Origin: Chromera velia
Taxonomy: Eukaryota; Sar; Chromeraceae
Assembly: GCA_018398765.1 (NCBI GenBank)
Contig: JAHBMJ010004380.1
Location: forward strand, 1-20,000
Reading direction: 5' to 3'
DNA: 20,000 bases
Position 1 is the first letter of the stretch. Every line of letters begins with the position of its first letter. The notes below the pieces were generated by a model. It saw only the letters and a list, made by a program, of their open reading frames with translations, was not told where the DNA came from and ran no database searches. The translations under genes and the position numbers were made by a program. This document shows positions 7,501 to 16,155 of the stretch, piece after piece.

Positions 7501-10279
7501 AAGCGAAGAAAGGAGGGAGGTTCCTTAAGTTTTTGTTTGCTTGCCTCCAAATCGTTGTTCGAGGCCTTTCAACCCCAAACAACAAAAAGATGCCCCAGAG
7601 CATCACGAGGATCACGCACACACAAATGGAGAGAGAAATAGAGACAGAAAATAGAGAGAGACCAATGCAGAAACACCGCATGCAGTTCATTCCATTCGTC
7701 AAATGCGATCGTCGCTCCTAGCTCCTTCATGCTCTCCCTCTCTGTTGTGTGCACTCTCTCTCTCTTGATTTCTTGACACCCTCTGAGCTGCTCTGCCTCC
7801 ATGCAGCTGTTTTTCCACTGTACTTCTCTGTTTTATCCGTTATGCACTTCTTCCAAAACACCGATTTAGAGAATGTTTGAGGTGACTACATGTGGCCTTT
7901 CGAGTTTCAGAGTCTCCTTGTGAGTGAAGCGCCAAAAAAGAAGCTGTCCCTTTAATTCTGTTGAAGGCACAGTTTCACAAAACAAAAAAACAGATCATCC
8001 GTGTATAAAGAATCTACCCAATGCACCGAGAAAAAAGGAATTTACGGATGCATGGATGCGTGTGCGTACATGCACAGTCCATCTGCTGACCCTCACAAGT
8101 GACCCCATCCCCTGCCAATTGGAGCCCCGTCCCGCAACCACACGTGAAGGACCCCCAGGTGTTTGTGCACGTCGCGTTGCCTGTGCATGTGTGGGCGCCT
8201 GTGTTGCACTCGTTGATGTCTGCATGCATGCATGCATGATTGCAGCGCCCCAGTGTTTTTTAATCTGAAGTGTTTGTTGGCTTTTTGTCAGCAGGATTCA
8301 ACTTGAGGATTGCTGCTTTGTATTAAGGTCTCCCTCATTTTTGCTCTTTTGCGTTACTTCACGTCTGACTCAAAAGTTACGTGACGCTTCTTGATGTTCA
8401 GGGGCGTGTAGAGAGCGACATCAAGAGACAGAAAAGACATATCAAAAGATAGGTACTCATACCGACAGAGAGACAACGACAGACAACGGAGACCAACGAA
8501 AAGAGAGGTAAAACGAGAGGGCGCCGAATAAAACACGAATAATTCGAGCTTGGTTTCATGCTTATTGACCAAGTTGCATGGCCTTTCTCCTTCCTGTCTC
8601 TATTCGGACGTGCATGTGTACGCCTCGCGACGTCCAATGGCTTCGCCCTCTCTCGGCTGCAAGGACTCCAAACTGTCTAGCTCACTGACAGACTGACTGA
8701 CTGACTGACTGCTACATGCGACTCCGCTCCCGGTGAAGCCGACGTTACAAGCGCAAGTGAAGGAGCCATCTGTGTCCGTGCAGGTTGCCCGATTGTTTCG
8801 GCAGTCGTCAATACTGAGAGTGCACTCGTCGATGTCTGCATGAGGATACGGAGGGCACGCGTGATGGGTTTCAGTGCCATGAAGTCGGGTGTTCAACAGG
8901 TTCATCAGCGTAACGTTTTTCCAAATCAGAGGCTGCGACCCCTTTCTTGACATTCAAAATCGTGTCAGTGTCTTCGCTCAGGAGATGGAGGGAGAAGAGT
9001 CAAATTGATCGGAACAACACATACTTACATTCATATGCACAGAGCTGGATGGATGGACAAGCACCGCGACTTGTATGCGCTGTCCTACAGCCACTCTGGT
9101 CAACGTACACGAAAAGCGAGAGATTAGGGCGAGCAACAGGGAACTCTTCTGAAGCCATGTCAGATGGCAAAGAAAGAGTGGCATGAGAAGGAGCACCAGA
9201 GATAGAAACACAGATGAATTCTTCACGTGCGCACTTGTGCAGACAACTCCATCCCCACTGTAGCCGAGGTTACAAGCACACGAGAAGGAGCCGACAAAAT
9301 CTGTACAGGTTGCGTTGATGTCGCAGTTGTGGATCGAACTGCTGCTACATTCGTCGACGTCTGCAATTAAGGTATGAAAAAAAAGGAACGGGCACTCAGA
9401 GACAAATGAGATATATTCAATTGACCCCTCCGACCCTATTTTTTCCCCTCCTCCTGTCAGCAAACCCGAAGGTCACAAGGGAACTAACGTTCGTCATTTT
9501 CCTATGGCAAGGTTCCATGAACCCACGGGATACCAAGGTTAAAGATGGCATGAAGCCATTCATGCTTTTCAAAATCATCTAACGCCGTGCATTTCCAGCT
9601 TTGATTCACAAGAAAGAACGAAAAATGGCGGACGTGACGTATTTTTTCGCTCGTCCTTCTTTGACATAGTCGTTGAAGCCAAAAGTTCTGACTGACAAAA
9701 TTGATGCAATTAAAGGAGATCTGTTTTACGAAAACAGCGACAAGTAACATTCATTCGTCTTGTAACTCGCACAAGTCCACTTGGATTGTTTGACTGACTG
9801 ACTGACTGACTGACTGACTGACTGACTCACTGACTCACTGACTGACTGACTCACTGACTCACTGACTCACTGACTGACTAACTGCTGCAAGCGACCCCGT
9901 CTCCACTGAATCCGGACCCGCAGGTGCAAGCGAAGGACCCCGGAATGTCCGAGCAGGTCGCGTTCTCGTTGCAGTTGTGCACAATGTTTTGGCACTCGTC
10001 GTAAACCAGAGGGGCTTTTCCGAGCAGCAGTGTGGTCGTGGTGGTTGCGTTTTGGTAGAGACCCCCGTCTGTGAGAGGGCACTCGTGGATGGAGAGACGG
10101 AGTGAGTGTTCTGTTTCAAAATTAGCGAGAAAGGATAAGAGTGCCCCACTCCAATGGTTCCCCATTCTGTCCCTTTCGGTGCCTTCATGGTGGGTGTGGA
10201 ACCTCAGAGACCAGATGCAAAGATGCGCCAAAATGGGCAGAAAGAGGAGAAGGGAGAGACAAAAACGAAAACAGAACAT
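4387..10279 (-). CDS. Secreted cysteine-rich mosaic protein: 5 cbEGF + 7 Eph/GCC2-like modules (12 exons)
   Basis: Model exons on the minus strand: 10279-9883, 9360-9235, 8835-8710, 8219-8091, 7481-7359, 6946-6833, 6307-6194, 6021-5905, 5564-5451, 5187-5074, 4936-4823, 4502-4387. All introns are phase 1, so the spliced frame stays open for 567 codons. The first exon starts MFCFRFCLSLLLFLPILAH, a good signal peptide. Five calcium-binding EGF domains (D/N-[IV]-[DN]-E-C start in four, six cysteines, the C-x-[DN]-x4-F-x-C hydroxylation motif) are followed by seven C-x10-C-x2-C-x18-C modules with the NEYVSSN...CPAGTTN...GDD core, related to ephrin-receptor/GCC2-GCC3 repeats. No membrane span was found after the last module, so it is probably secreted; the role is likely adhesion or extracellular matrix by analogy only. 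The start and end are the least certain parts. Confidence 0.75.
4786..4822 (-). repeat. TCAG/TTAG tetranucleotide tract at exon 11 donor
   Basis: On the gene strand the intron begins GTCAGTTGGTTAGTCAGTCA and continues as degenerate GTCA repeats. The 5' splice site is the first unit of the tract. Confidence 0.8.
4823..4936 (-). CDS. Exon 11: four-cysteine module 6
   Basis: 114-nt symmetric exon: acceptor TTGCAG|CAACAT, donor GACC|GTCAGT. It encodes CAANEYVSLNVC...CPAGTTNAAGDDASGIDTTC. The donor starts a GTCAGTT/GTTAGTCAGTCA repeat tract in the following intron. Confidence 0.75.
5074..5187 (-). CDS. Exon 10: four-cysteine module 5
   Basis: 114-nt symmetric exon: acceptor CTGCAG|CGACGT, donor GACG|GTCAGC. 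It differs from exon 9 at about three bases over the first ~100, and the shared identity extends into the intron just upstream of the acceptor (about 18 bases), showing a recent duplication. Confidence 0.8.
5451..5564 (-). CDS. Exon 9: four-cysteine module 4
   Basis: 114-nt symmetric exon: acceptor CTGCAG|CGACGC, donor ACAG|GTGCGT. It encodes CAVNEYVSSNVCTACAAGTT...ADTSC. It is almost identical in nucleotides to exon 10, except in the last ~13 bases. Confidence 0.8.
5905..6021 (-). CDS. Exon 8: four-cysteine module 3
   Basis: 117-nt symmetric exon: acceptor CTGCAG|CGGCAG, donor GACG|GTCAGT. It encodes CPANEYVSSNAC...CPAGTTNAAGDDPTGADTTC, one residue longer before the first cysteine. The open frame usually displayed over this stretch is a different, non-coding frame; the module lies in another frame and is bounded by stops in the introns. 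Confidence 0.78.
6194..6307 (-). CDS. Exon 7: four-cysteine module 2
   Basis: 114-nt symmetric exon: acceptor TTTGCAG|CAACTC, donor GATG|GTCAGT. It encodes CAVDEYVSGNAC with the variant CTGGQTNVAGDD core, the most divergent of the seven modules in that stretch. Confidence 0.78.
6833..6946 (-). CDS. Exon 6: four-cysteine Eph/GCC2-like module 1
   Basis: 114-nt symmetric exon: acceptor TTTGCAG|TGGGAG, donor GACG|GTCGGT, phase 1. It encodes CAANEYVSSNAC then CPAGTTNAAGDD and DTTC. A downstream GTAATC could serve as an alternative donor but would break the phase. Its nucleotide sequence is close to that of the exon at 5905-6021. Confidence 0.78.
7359..7481 (-). CDS. Exon 5: cbEGF module 5
   Basis: 123-nt symmetric exon: acceptor GAGCAG|ACATTGAC, donor ACAG|GTGCGC. 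It encodes DIDECGTNVHDC...CTNVTASFTC...GNGTVC with six cysteines and Asn-x-Thr sites (NVT, NGT). It is the last EGF before the protein switches to four-cysteine modules. Confidence 0.8.
8091..8219 (-). CDS. Exon 4: cbEGF module 4
   Basis: 129-nt symmetric exon: acceptor CATGCAG|ACATCAAC, donor GAGG|GTCAGC. It encodes DINEC...GNATCTNTWGSFTC...GDGVTC with six cysteines, one residue longer than its neighbours in the GTGLQLAGDG loop. An N-glycosylation site lies at GNATC. Confidence 0.8.
8688..8709 (-). repeat. GTCA repeat at exon 3 donor
   Basis: Five GTCA-type units run directly from the exon 3 donor on the gene strand, followed by GTGAGC. Confidence 0.85.
8710..8835 (-). CDS. Exon 3: cbEGF module 3
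   Basis: 126-nt symmetric exon: acceptor TGCAG|ACATCGAC, donor AGCA|GTCAGTCA. It encodes DIDEC...CTDTDGSFTC...GFTGSGVAC with six cysteines. The donor is the first unit of a GTCA tetranucleotide run in the intron. Confidence 0.8.
9235..9360 (-). CDS. Exon 2: cbEGF module 2
   Basis: 126-nt exon, phase 1 at both ends: acceptor TTGCAG|ACGTCGAC, donor ACAA|GTGCGC. It encodes a DVDEC-type calcium-binding EGF with six cysteines, an N-glycosylation site in DINATC, and the hydroxylation motif CTDFVGSFSC. Confidence 0.8.
9790..9882 (-). repeat. GTCA/GTGA tetranucleotide microsatellite at exon 1 donor
   Basis: About 23 units of GACT on the plus strand (AGTC on the gene strand) with regular CACT variants. 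It begins at the exon 1 donor (GTTAGTCAGTCA) and fills the first ~93 bases of the intron. Confidence 0.9.
9883..10279 (-). CDS. Exon 1: signal peptide + linker + EGF module 1
   Basis: Start ATG 10279-10277. The hydrophobic core (LLLFLPILAHLCIW) is followed by a ~75-residue linker with a Thr run (NATTTTT), then the first EGF module from VYDEC with six cysteines and CSDIPGSFAC. Donor A|GTTAGTC follows at 9882, phase 1. A hidden intron within the linker cannot be excluded. Confidence 0.55.
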
Positions 10280-11059
10280 TCAGAGGGGCGGTTGTGAATG
10301 GAAGTCGGCAGAAAGACCGAGGGATAACTCGCCAGAGGAAAGAGACATACATACAGACAGACAGACAACCGAAAGAGAGAGAGACAGAGAGCGACCATGC
10401 ACCCACCAATCATCCACGAGAGGTCCGGAGACGGAGTGCCTGTACACACACCAATTAAGCGAAGAATCTCGACAGAGAGAGAGAGAGAGAGACGGAGGTG
10501 CACACGGCGAGGTAGACAGAGGGTAACCAGGGCACATTTTGACAAAAAAGACTATTCAGGCACTTCAGCAACCAGTCAGGCGTACAAGACAGCCACATGC
10601 ACAAGACATGATTCAGTGCCTCCGTCAGTTTTACCCCCTTTCTTTTTTTCCGTTGCAGAGTCTCATGCTTATACAGAGGAATTAAAAATGAAGGACAACA
10701 CAACTACACTCCCTAAATTCCGAAGGGGATGCACGTACGAAGGAAAAGAACAGTCTCCGTTGGTGATCATGCATGGTGTCAGCAGAGCCTAATCCAACGA
10801 AGGGGCCGGCTGGGCTTGGAAGGAAAAGAGGAAGAAAGAATTCAACAATTCAGGAATTAAACTCCGTGGACGAGATCTCGGCGCGATTTCAAATGTTTTT
10901 CTTAAATGGTGGAATCCCCATGCAGCCCTTTCGGGACGGAGAAAAATTAGGGAAAGAAAAGAGAGGATCACACCGGGCAGCGTGCTTCACCTTCACTACG
11001 GCCTGTCTAATGACAGAATTTGCACATTTGTTGCAGCTTCTTTGTTCTCCCGTTTACTT
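10280..11059. other. Intergenic between the two minus-strand genes
   Basis: This is 5' flank of the EGF/Eph-like gene. On that gene's strand 10280-10500 is pyrimidine-rich (CTCT, GTCTGTCTGT), as expected for leader or intron DNA. 10500-11059 shows only short unconvincing frames. No promoter motif could be assigned. Confidence 0.4.
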
Positions 11060-11430
11060 ATTCTTTCGAGAGACAATTATAGATTCTTTCGAGAGACAAT
11101 TATGGATTCTTTCGAGAGACAATTATAGATTCTTTCGAGAGACAATTATAGATTCTTTCGAGAGACAATTATAGATTCTTTCGAGAGACAATTATAGATT
11201 GTTTCGAGAGACAATTATAGATTCTTTCGAGAGACAATTGTAGATTCTTTCGAGAGACAATTATGGATTCTTTCGAGAGACAATTATAGATTCTTTCGAG
11301 AGACAATTATAGATTCTTTTGAGAGACAATTATGGATTCTTTCGAGAGACAATTATAGATTCTTTCGAGAGACAATTATAGATTCTTTCGAGAGACAATT
11401 ATAGATTCTTTCGAGAGACAATTATAGATT
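11060..11430. repeat. 23-bp minisatellite, 16 copies
   Basis: Unit ATTCTTTCGAGAGACAATTATAG (23 bases, shown here as ATTCTTTCGAGAGAC plus AATTATAG), repeated 16 times nearly perfectly. Variants are ATGG or GTAG for ATAG, GTTTCG for CTTTCG, and one TTTTGAG. It adjoins the 3' end of the minus-strand membrane-protein gene, whose in-frame stop falls in the terminal copy. Confidence 0.95.
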
Positions 11431-12537
11431 GCAAACAGGACTGACGTACCCACCCTGAGACAAGACTCCTCCCCGGAGCTTCCGTGCTTCCTCCTCTTGG
11501 CCTCTCCGCTCCATTGCAGCAACAGCCTCCCTGCACCCATGCATGAACCCAAAAGGGACAGTCAGACATGCAGATGGAGTTCTTACAAACCAATATACAG
11601 TACGAGTTTGAGGGACAATCGGAGGCCTCAATCCATCCTTGTATCTCTCTCGTCTGCATCCCCTACCCATTCCCTCACTAGTCCCGCCTGAATAAATTCC
11701 CCCCCCACAGACAACACGGAAGTGCCGTCGTGTGATTGCCGTCGCCTCTCTTTCTGTCTCTTCCTCTCGGGGCTTCCCTCCCACCCACCCCTTTCACGCA
11801 CAGGCAGACTGACCCTGACGGTTCTCCGAACTGTTCTTCCTTCTTCTCAGTCGTCCTCATGTCCTCCAACGTCAATGTCTGTTGGTAGAGGTAGAAGAGA
11901 GTCACGCTCCGTCTCGCCAGTTTTGTCTCGACTTTCTCGAACAGTTCCCAAAAATTGCTACCCGACTTCGACTGCACGCATCCAAAGACATACCCACGGA
12001 ATCACGCACTCACTCGCATAAGCGCAGCTTCCAACAAACCATTTTGGGTCAACAGCTGCAGCCTTAAGAGAACACAATTTTCAAAGTGCAGATTCCTGAA
12101 GTAATCAATGCGTTTGCAGCATTACTTATGCCCATGGCATGGTAAGATTTCCCTGACAATCAGACCAAACAAGACTCACAGACAGACGCGCGCAGATGCA
12201 CACATAGAGTAATCAAGCGAGAGATGAACTTCGTCTCTTTGCGCAAACAGGGTTTCAATAGATGGCTGTCTCGTGTCCCTTGATGCGCTCCCTGTTGCCA
12301 GCATGCGAGCGACATCATTTAGGAGAATCGCTCTCGCGGGAAACTCTCTTTTCTCTTCTCCTCGCCTCCATGAAGCCGACTGCTCCACCAACCAACCAAC
12401 CAACCAACCAACCAACAGACCTGATCCTTCCCAGCGCTGCTGAAGGCGTCGTACCCCGTCTCTGTATATTCAGATCCTGTCATCGCCATTTTGACTGTAA
12501 GCGTTTCTGTCTGGACGTAGTAGTACTGAGAATCCAC

Positions 12538-12576
<39 letters not shown>

Positions 12577-14963
12577 GACATGCACACACAAATCAGCGAA
12601 GAATCAGGGCCACAGCATGTGCACGACCTCCAATGCTCGATTTCCTGCCTGAAGGTCTTTTCTTTCTTTTCTTTTAGGGAGTTGAATACCGCCCTTTCCA
12701 CGCAGGACCTCAATGAAGTGACCTGGTGGAGTCTTGCAACACTGTAGTCATCAGCACTATTCAGTGTCACTGCGACGTTGATGGGGGAGGCGCCTTTCTC
12801 TGCCAAGAGTTCGTCGACAGCCTCTGCTATCTCTGCCTCGAGTCTGTTGTCCTGCATCCTTCTTCTTCTTCTTCCTGTGTCGTCGTTGTAGGGGGACGAG
12901 AAGGAGACCCGCATCTGGGATGACATCACGTGACCCTCACTGTCGGGGCTGTCCGGTCGCGGCCACAGATAGTACCAACACAGGGAGACCATCAACGCAG
13001 CAATGACTGTGCCTAGAAGTGCAAAAATAGAAGACCAGCCAAAACATGTGAGCTTGCAACCCTTTTCGCACCATTTGACATCCCAATACGTGCTTGCGTC
13101 TTGTTTGTTTTTCTTTTTTCTCTTCTCCTCCTTTCTCCTCTTCCTCTCTTCCCTCTCCTCATCCACTACCTTCACTTTGACTGATGGGAGAGAGTCTGTG
13201 TCCACTTCCTCTTCATCATCCTCAACTGTTTTGGACCTTTTCTTCTTGCTAATGGGGGCGGGGGGGGGATACTCGCGGGGGGCGCTTGGTCGGAGGGCAC
13301 CCGTGCCTGCATGCGTGGACGGACCGAGGGAGGAAGCGGGGAAGCGGAGGACAGGAGAAGACGAGGAAAGTCAAACGGCGTTTTGCAGACGGACAGGCAG
13401 GGAACAAGCAGGCGAATACAAAAAAGAGATGAGAAGCAGAAAAAACTCGAAGTCTCACAGTAAAGCGCGGAGACAGCTGTCAGAGACAAAGAGGGAAAGA
13501 GGCGTAGAGAACAGCCGGCTAGTCACTCACATGGTAATGATGAAAAAATGGAGCAGAGAAAATATGAGTGGCTTCGAGGCAGGACGAAGTCAAATGCACG
13601 CATACTCACCTATTCGCCGACACATACAAACACACACAGATCGAAATGGGAGCTTGGCCAGGGAAACTATGACGAGGTGTTACGGACACGAGAGACAGAG
13701 ATGAATGCAGGAATGAATTGTAAGAAAGCAAACGAAGACCAGGCAAAAGTGGATCTCGAAAAGGGAACGGAAAGAAATTTCGGGCTGGTTGAAAATCTAG
13801 ATGAAGACCTGCATGTACTGTTGTCGGAAGTTCGGGACTGCATGGCTGACTTTTTGACTTTTGGAGATTTGTCTGCTGCCTGTCGACTGGAGGGTCTGGA
13901 GGACGCTCTGCAGACAAAAATTAATTGCTTGGTCTGTCTGAGGAATTCAGTTTGTCTGCTTGTCGGCTTTGCACACACTGTTTCCCTGGCGTCACAGCTG
14001 CGCAACTCAAAGCCTTTCTAGGACCATTAGAGCAAGAAAGCAAGAGCTGCTACAGAGAGAGTTTCCAATCCTTTTCAGGCATACAAGAATGTACTGCCAC
14101 AACGATTTGTTCCTTGTTGGAACCTGAACATATTTCTGCTGGGAATTTTTTGGACGGAGTTTGTCTCTGGATGTTTCTCAGCGCAGAACAGGGGCCAGAC
14201 TGACAACGACATTGACGCACAGTGACACTGCGTGCGTCACTTCAACTCAATTTCATCTGACGACTCGCACAACCGCTGAGAGATGCTGAGACGCAAAGAA
14301 AATAAAACAGACAAACAGAGAGATCGCTAGGCAGACAAGCAGATAGATGAGAGACCGACAGTCAGTCAGTGAGTCAGTCAGTCAATCAGTCAGTGAGTCA
14401 GTCAGTCAGTCAGTCAGTCAGGCAGGCAGTGAGTCAGGCAGTGAGTCAGTCAGTCAGTCAGTCAGTCAGTCAGTCAGTCAGTCACTCAGTCAGTCAGTCA
14501 CTCAGTCAGTCAGTCAGACAGTCAGACAGTCAGTCAGAGAGACAGTCAGGCAGTCAGACAGTCAGTCAGAGAGACAGTCAGACAGTCAGACAGTCAGACA
14601 GTCAGACAGTCAGTCTGTCAGTCAGTCAGTCAGCCAGTCAGTCAGCCAGCCAGCCAGCCAGTCAGTCAGTCAGTCAGTCAGTCAGTCACTCAGTCAGTCA
14701 GTCACTCAGTCAGTCAGTCAGTCAGTCAGACAGTCAGTCAGTCAGTCAATCAGTCAGTCAGTCAGTCAGTCAGTCAGTCAGAGAGACAGACAGACAGACA
14801 GGCAGGCAGGCAGACAGAGAGACAGACAGACCATATCGTCTTTCTTTTCCATTTTCTCTTTCTTCAGACAGACAGACACAGCCAGAACGATAGATAGAAA
14901 AATACATACATAGATAGATAGATAGATAAATAGATAGATGGACAAAAAGGTAGACAGATAAAG

Positions 14964-15002
<39 letters not shown>

Positions 15003-15257
15003 AGAGGCAGGCAAAGAGGCGTACCCTGGTAATCCGGAGGGCTTAGGATTGGTGGGGGTCTGTACTGTTCTGGATAACCGGCCTGTGCGGTACTTCCTGG
15101 CACAGGAGGTAAATTTGAAAACCCTGCAGTCAAATTTTCACGTATGAGTGGAGTCTTCTGCCACATGGCTGTCTCCGCCAACGCACTTGCATTCAAGCAC
15201 GCACGCAGATATATAAAGTGACCGAGTTGACTTACATCTTGGGTCTCGGGCCGCCAT
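11422..15257 (-). CDS. Novel single-pass membrane protein A (6 exons), paralogue of the plus-strand gene
   Basis: Model exons on the minus strand: 15257-15236 (MAARDPR), 15123-15025 (Pro-rich), 13306-12723 (membrane span), 12537-12421, 11971-11814, 11530-11422; intron phases 1, 1, 0, 0, 2; 362 residues. The N-terminal half (1-~128) is Pro-rich, then acidic (EDDEEE) and very basic (ERKRRKEEKRKKK). A span lies at about 131-155, ending CWYYLWP. After it come VSFSSPYN, an Arg run RRRRRMQD, then predicted helix-strand (IAEAVDELLAE, INVAVTL), strand (TETLTVKMAM), helix (FWELFEKVET) and strand (SVTLFYLY). The last exon is helical and charged. Each exon except the last has a clear counterpart in the gene at 16156-18188, which is the main support. 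No known family was recognised; topology is probably N-in by the basic flank. The last exon and stop are less certain. Confidence 0.72.
12388..12417. repeat. CCAA tetranucleotide repeat
   Basis: About seven CCAA units just after the donor of exon 4 of membrane protein A on the minus strand (TTGG on the gene strand). Reading through it gives a spurious LVGWLVGW peptide. Confidence 0.9.
12539..12573. repeat. (AC)n microsatellite abutting an acceptor
   Basis: About 16 AC units on the plus strand. On the gene strand this is a (TG)n run placed directly before the TGCAG acceptor of exon 4 of membrane protein A, where a polypyrimidine tract would normally sit. Confidence 0.92.
14358..14795. repeat. 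Large GTCA tetranucleotide satellite inside an intron
   Basis: More than 400 bases of CAGT units with CAGA, CAGC and CACT variants in block order, inside the 1.7-kb second intron (15024-13307) of membrane protein A. Long VSQSVSQS and similar frames over it are artefacts of the 4-base period, which keeps all three frames of one strand open. Confidence 0.95.
14796..15000. repeat. Compound microsatellite: GACA, GATA and (AC)n
   Basis: GACA/GGCA units (14796-14831 and 14867-14881), GATA units (14889-14940) and about 17 AC units (14965-14999). It lies near the 5' end of the second intron of membrane protein A, about 25 bases inside the donor. Confidence 0.9.
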
Positions 15258-16155
15258 TGATGTTGATCGGCTGGGCTCCAAGCAGACAAGAAACCAACTG
15301 CGGCTTTCAATTATACATGTATGGGTAGGAACAGATTCATGTCCGCACTTCGAGAACCTGAACAACCGACGGAGCTTGTGTCAGAGTGCATGCAGTCAGA
15401 ATTGACGGTTGACAAGCAGGCAGAAATCAATGACAGTCCCTCAAGAGCAGCTTCGAACCAAACCCGGCAACCTTCAAACGTGCGTACGTGGCAGGTCGAG
15501 AGCCGATGGCTTCATTGTGTCCATGCATGATTGAATCGATCCAATTTGAAGGCGATAATTAAGAAAGAATGAAGCTATATATATAGGAACAAAATTCATG
15601 CAGCAAACCGATATATACACATGCATGCATGCCTGGGCATGCATGCAGGTCGACGGAGAGCTATATATAGCGAGCTAGCTCGAGATGGGGATCACCGCGG
15701 GGCCCGCGGGTCCATCCAGCTAGCCCTTGGGCCGGCCTGCGCGCGCGGCCTGCGCGCGCGGGGTCACCCCTTCGATCAAGTCATGCATGCGAAAATCCGA
15801 TTACAGTTCGATCGCTTATAGTCATGCAGCCAGTAGACGGTCACTTTAAGTATAGCTGCCGCTGATGTCAGAACTTAATTGCATTCCACTGAATTGCACC
15901 ATCAGTCGAAGACGCTCGCTCCCCTGAGGTGACAAAAATTGAAATACAGAATACAAGAAACGAGGAAGAAAAGTTTGTCAGTCTCTTTCCTGGAGACCTT
16001 CCGTCAGGATGTCCTGATGAAGCTGTCCTTCAGTGCCAAGCGTCTCTTTTTTAAACTCACTCTTTCTAATCGGCTTTTGCCCGTGCATTGATCTTCGTGG
16101 AATTTACAGTTGTCTGCTCTATCTCTGACCGGTTGGCACGCAATTGAACAAAAGG
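15258..16155. promoter_or_regulatory. Shared intergenic region between the head-to-head paralogues
   Basis: About 0.9 kb between the two divergent start codons, so it should contain both promoters. It holds TATATATA-like stretches near 15573-15584 and 15661-15669, a 12-bp inverted repeat of TGCATGCATGCC (15622-15633 and 15636-15647), and a CG-rich core with a tandem GGCCTGCGCGCGC (15734-15746, 15747-15759). No gene is recognised inside. Promoter function is inferred from position only. Confidence 0.45.
15622..15647. repeat. Perfect 12-bp inverted repeat with 2-bp spacer
   Basis: TGCATGCATGCC, then TG, then GGCATGCATGCA. It sits between the two divergent genes and could be a regulatory palindrome or the edge of a fold-back repeat. 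Confidence 0.75.

Noticed and set aside
13548..14213. Plus-strand frames inside the large intron of membrane protein A
   Set aside because: No recognisable domain, no paralogue, and they lie antisense within a well-supported intron; probably chance open frames, though an undetected gene cannot be fully excluded.
14347..14913. Long plus-strand frames of VSQSVSQS type (188 and 174 residues)
   Set aside because: They are translations of a 4-base tandem repeat, which has no stop in several frames; no other coding evidence.
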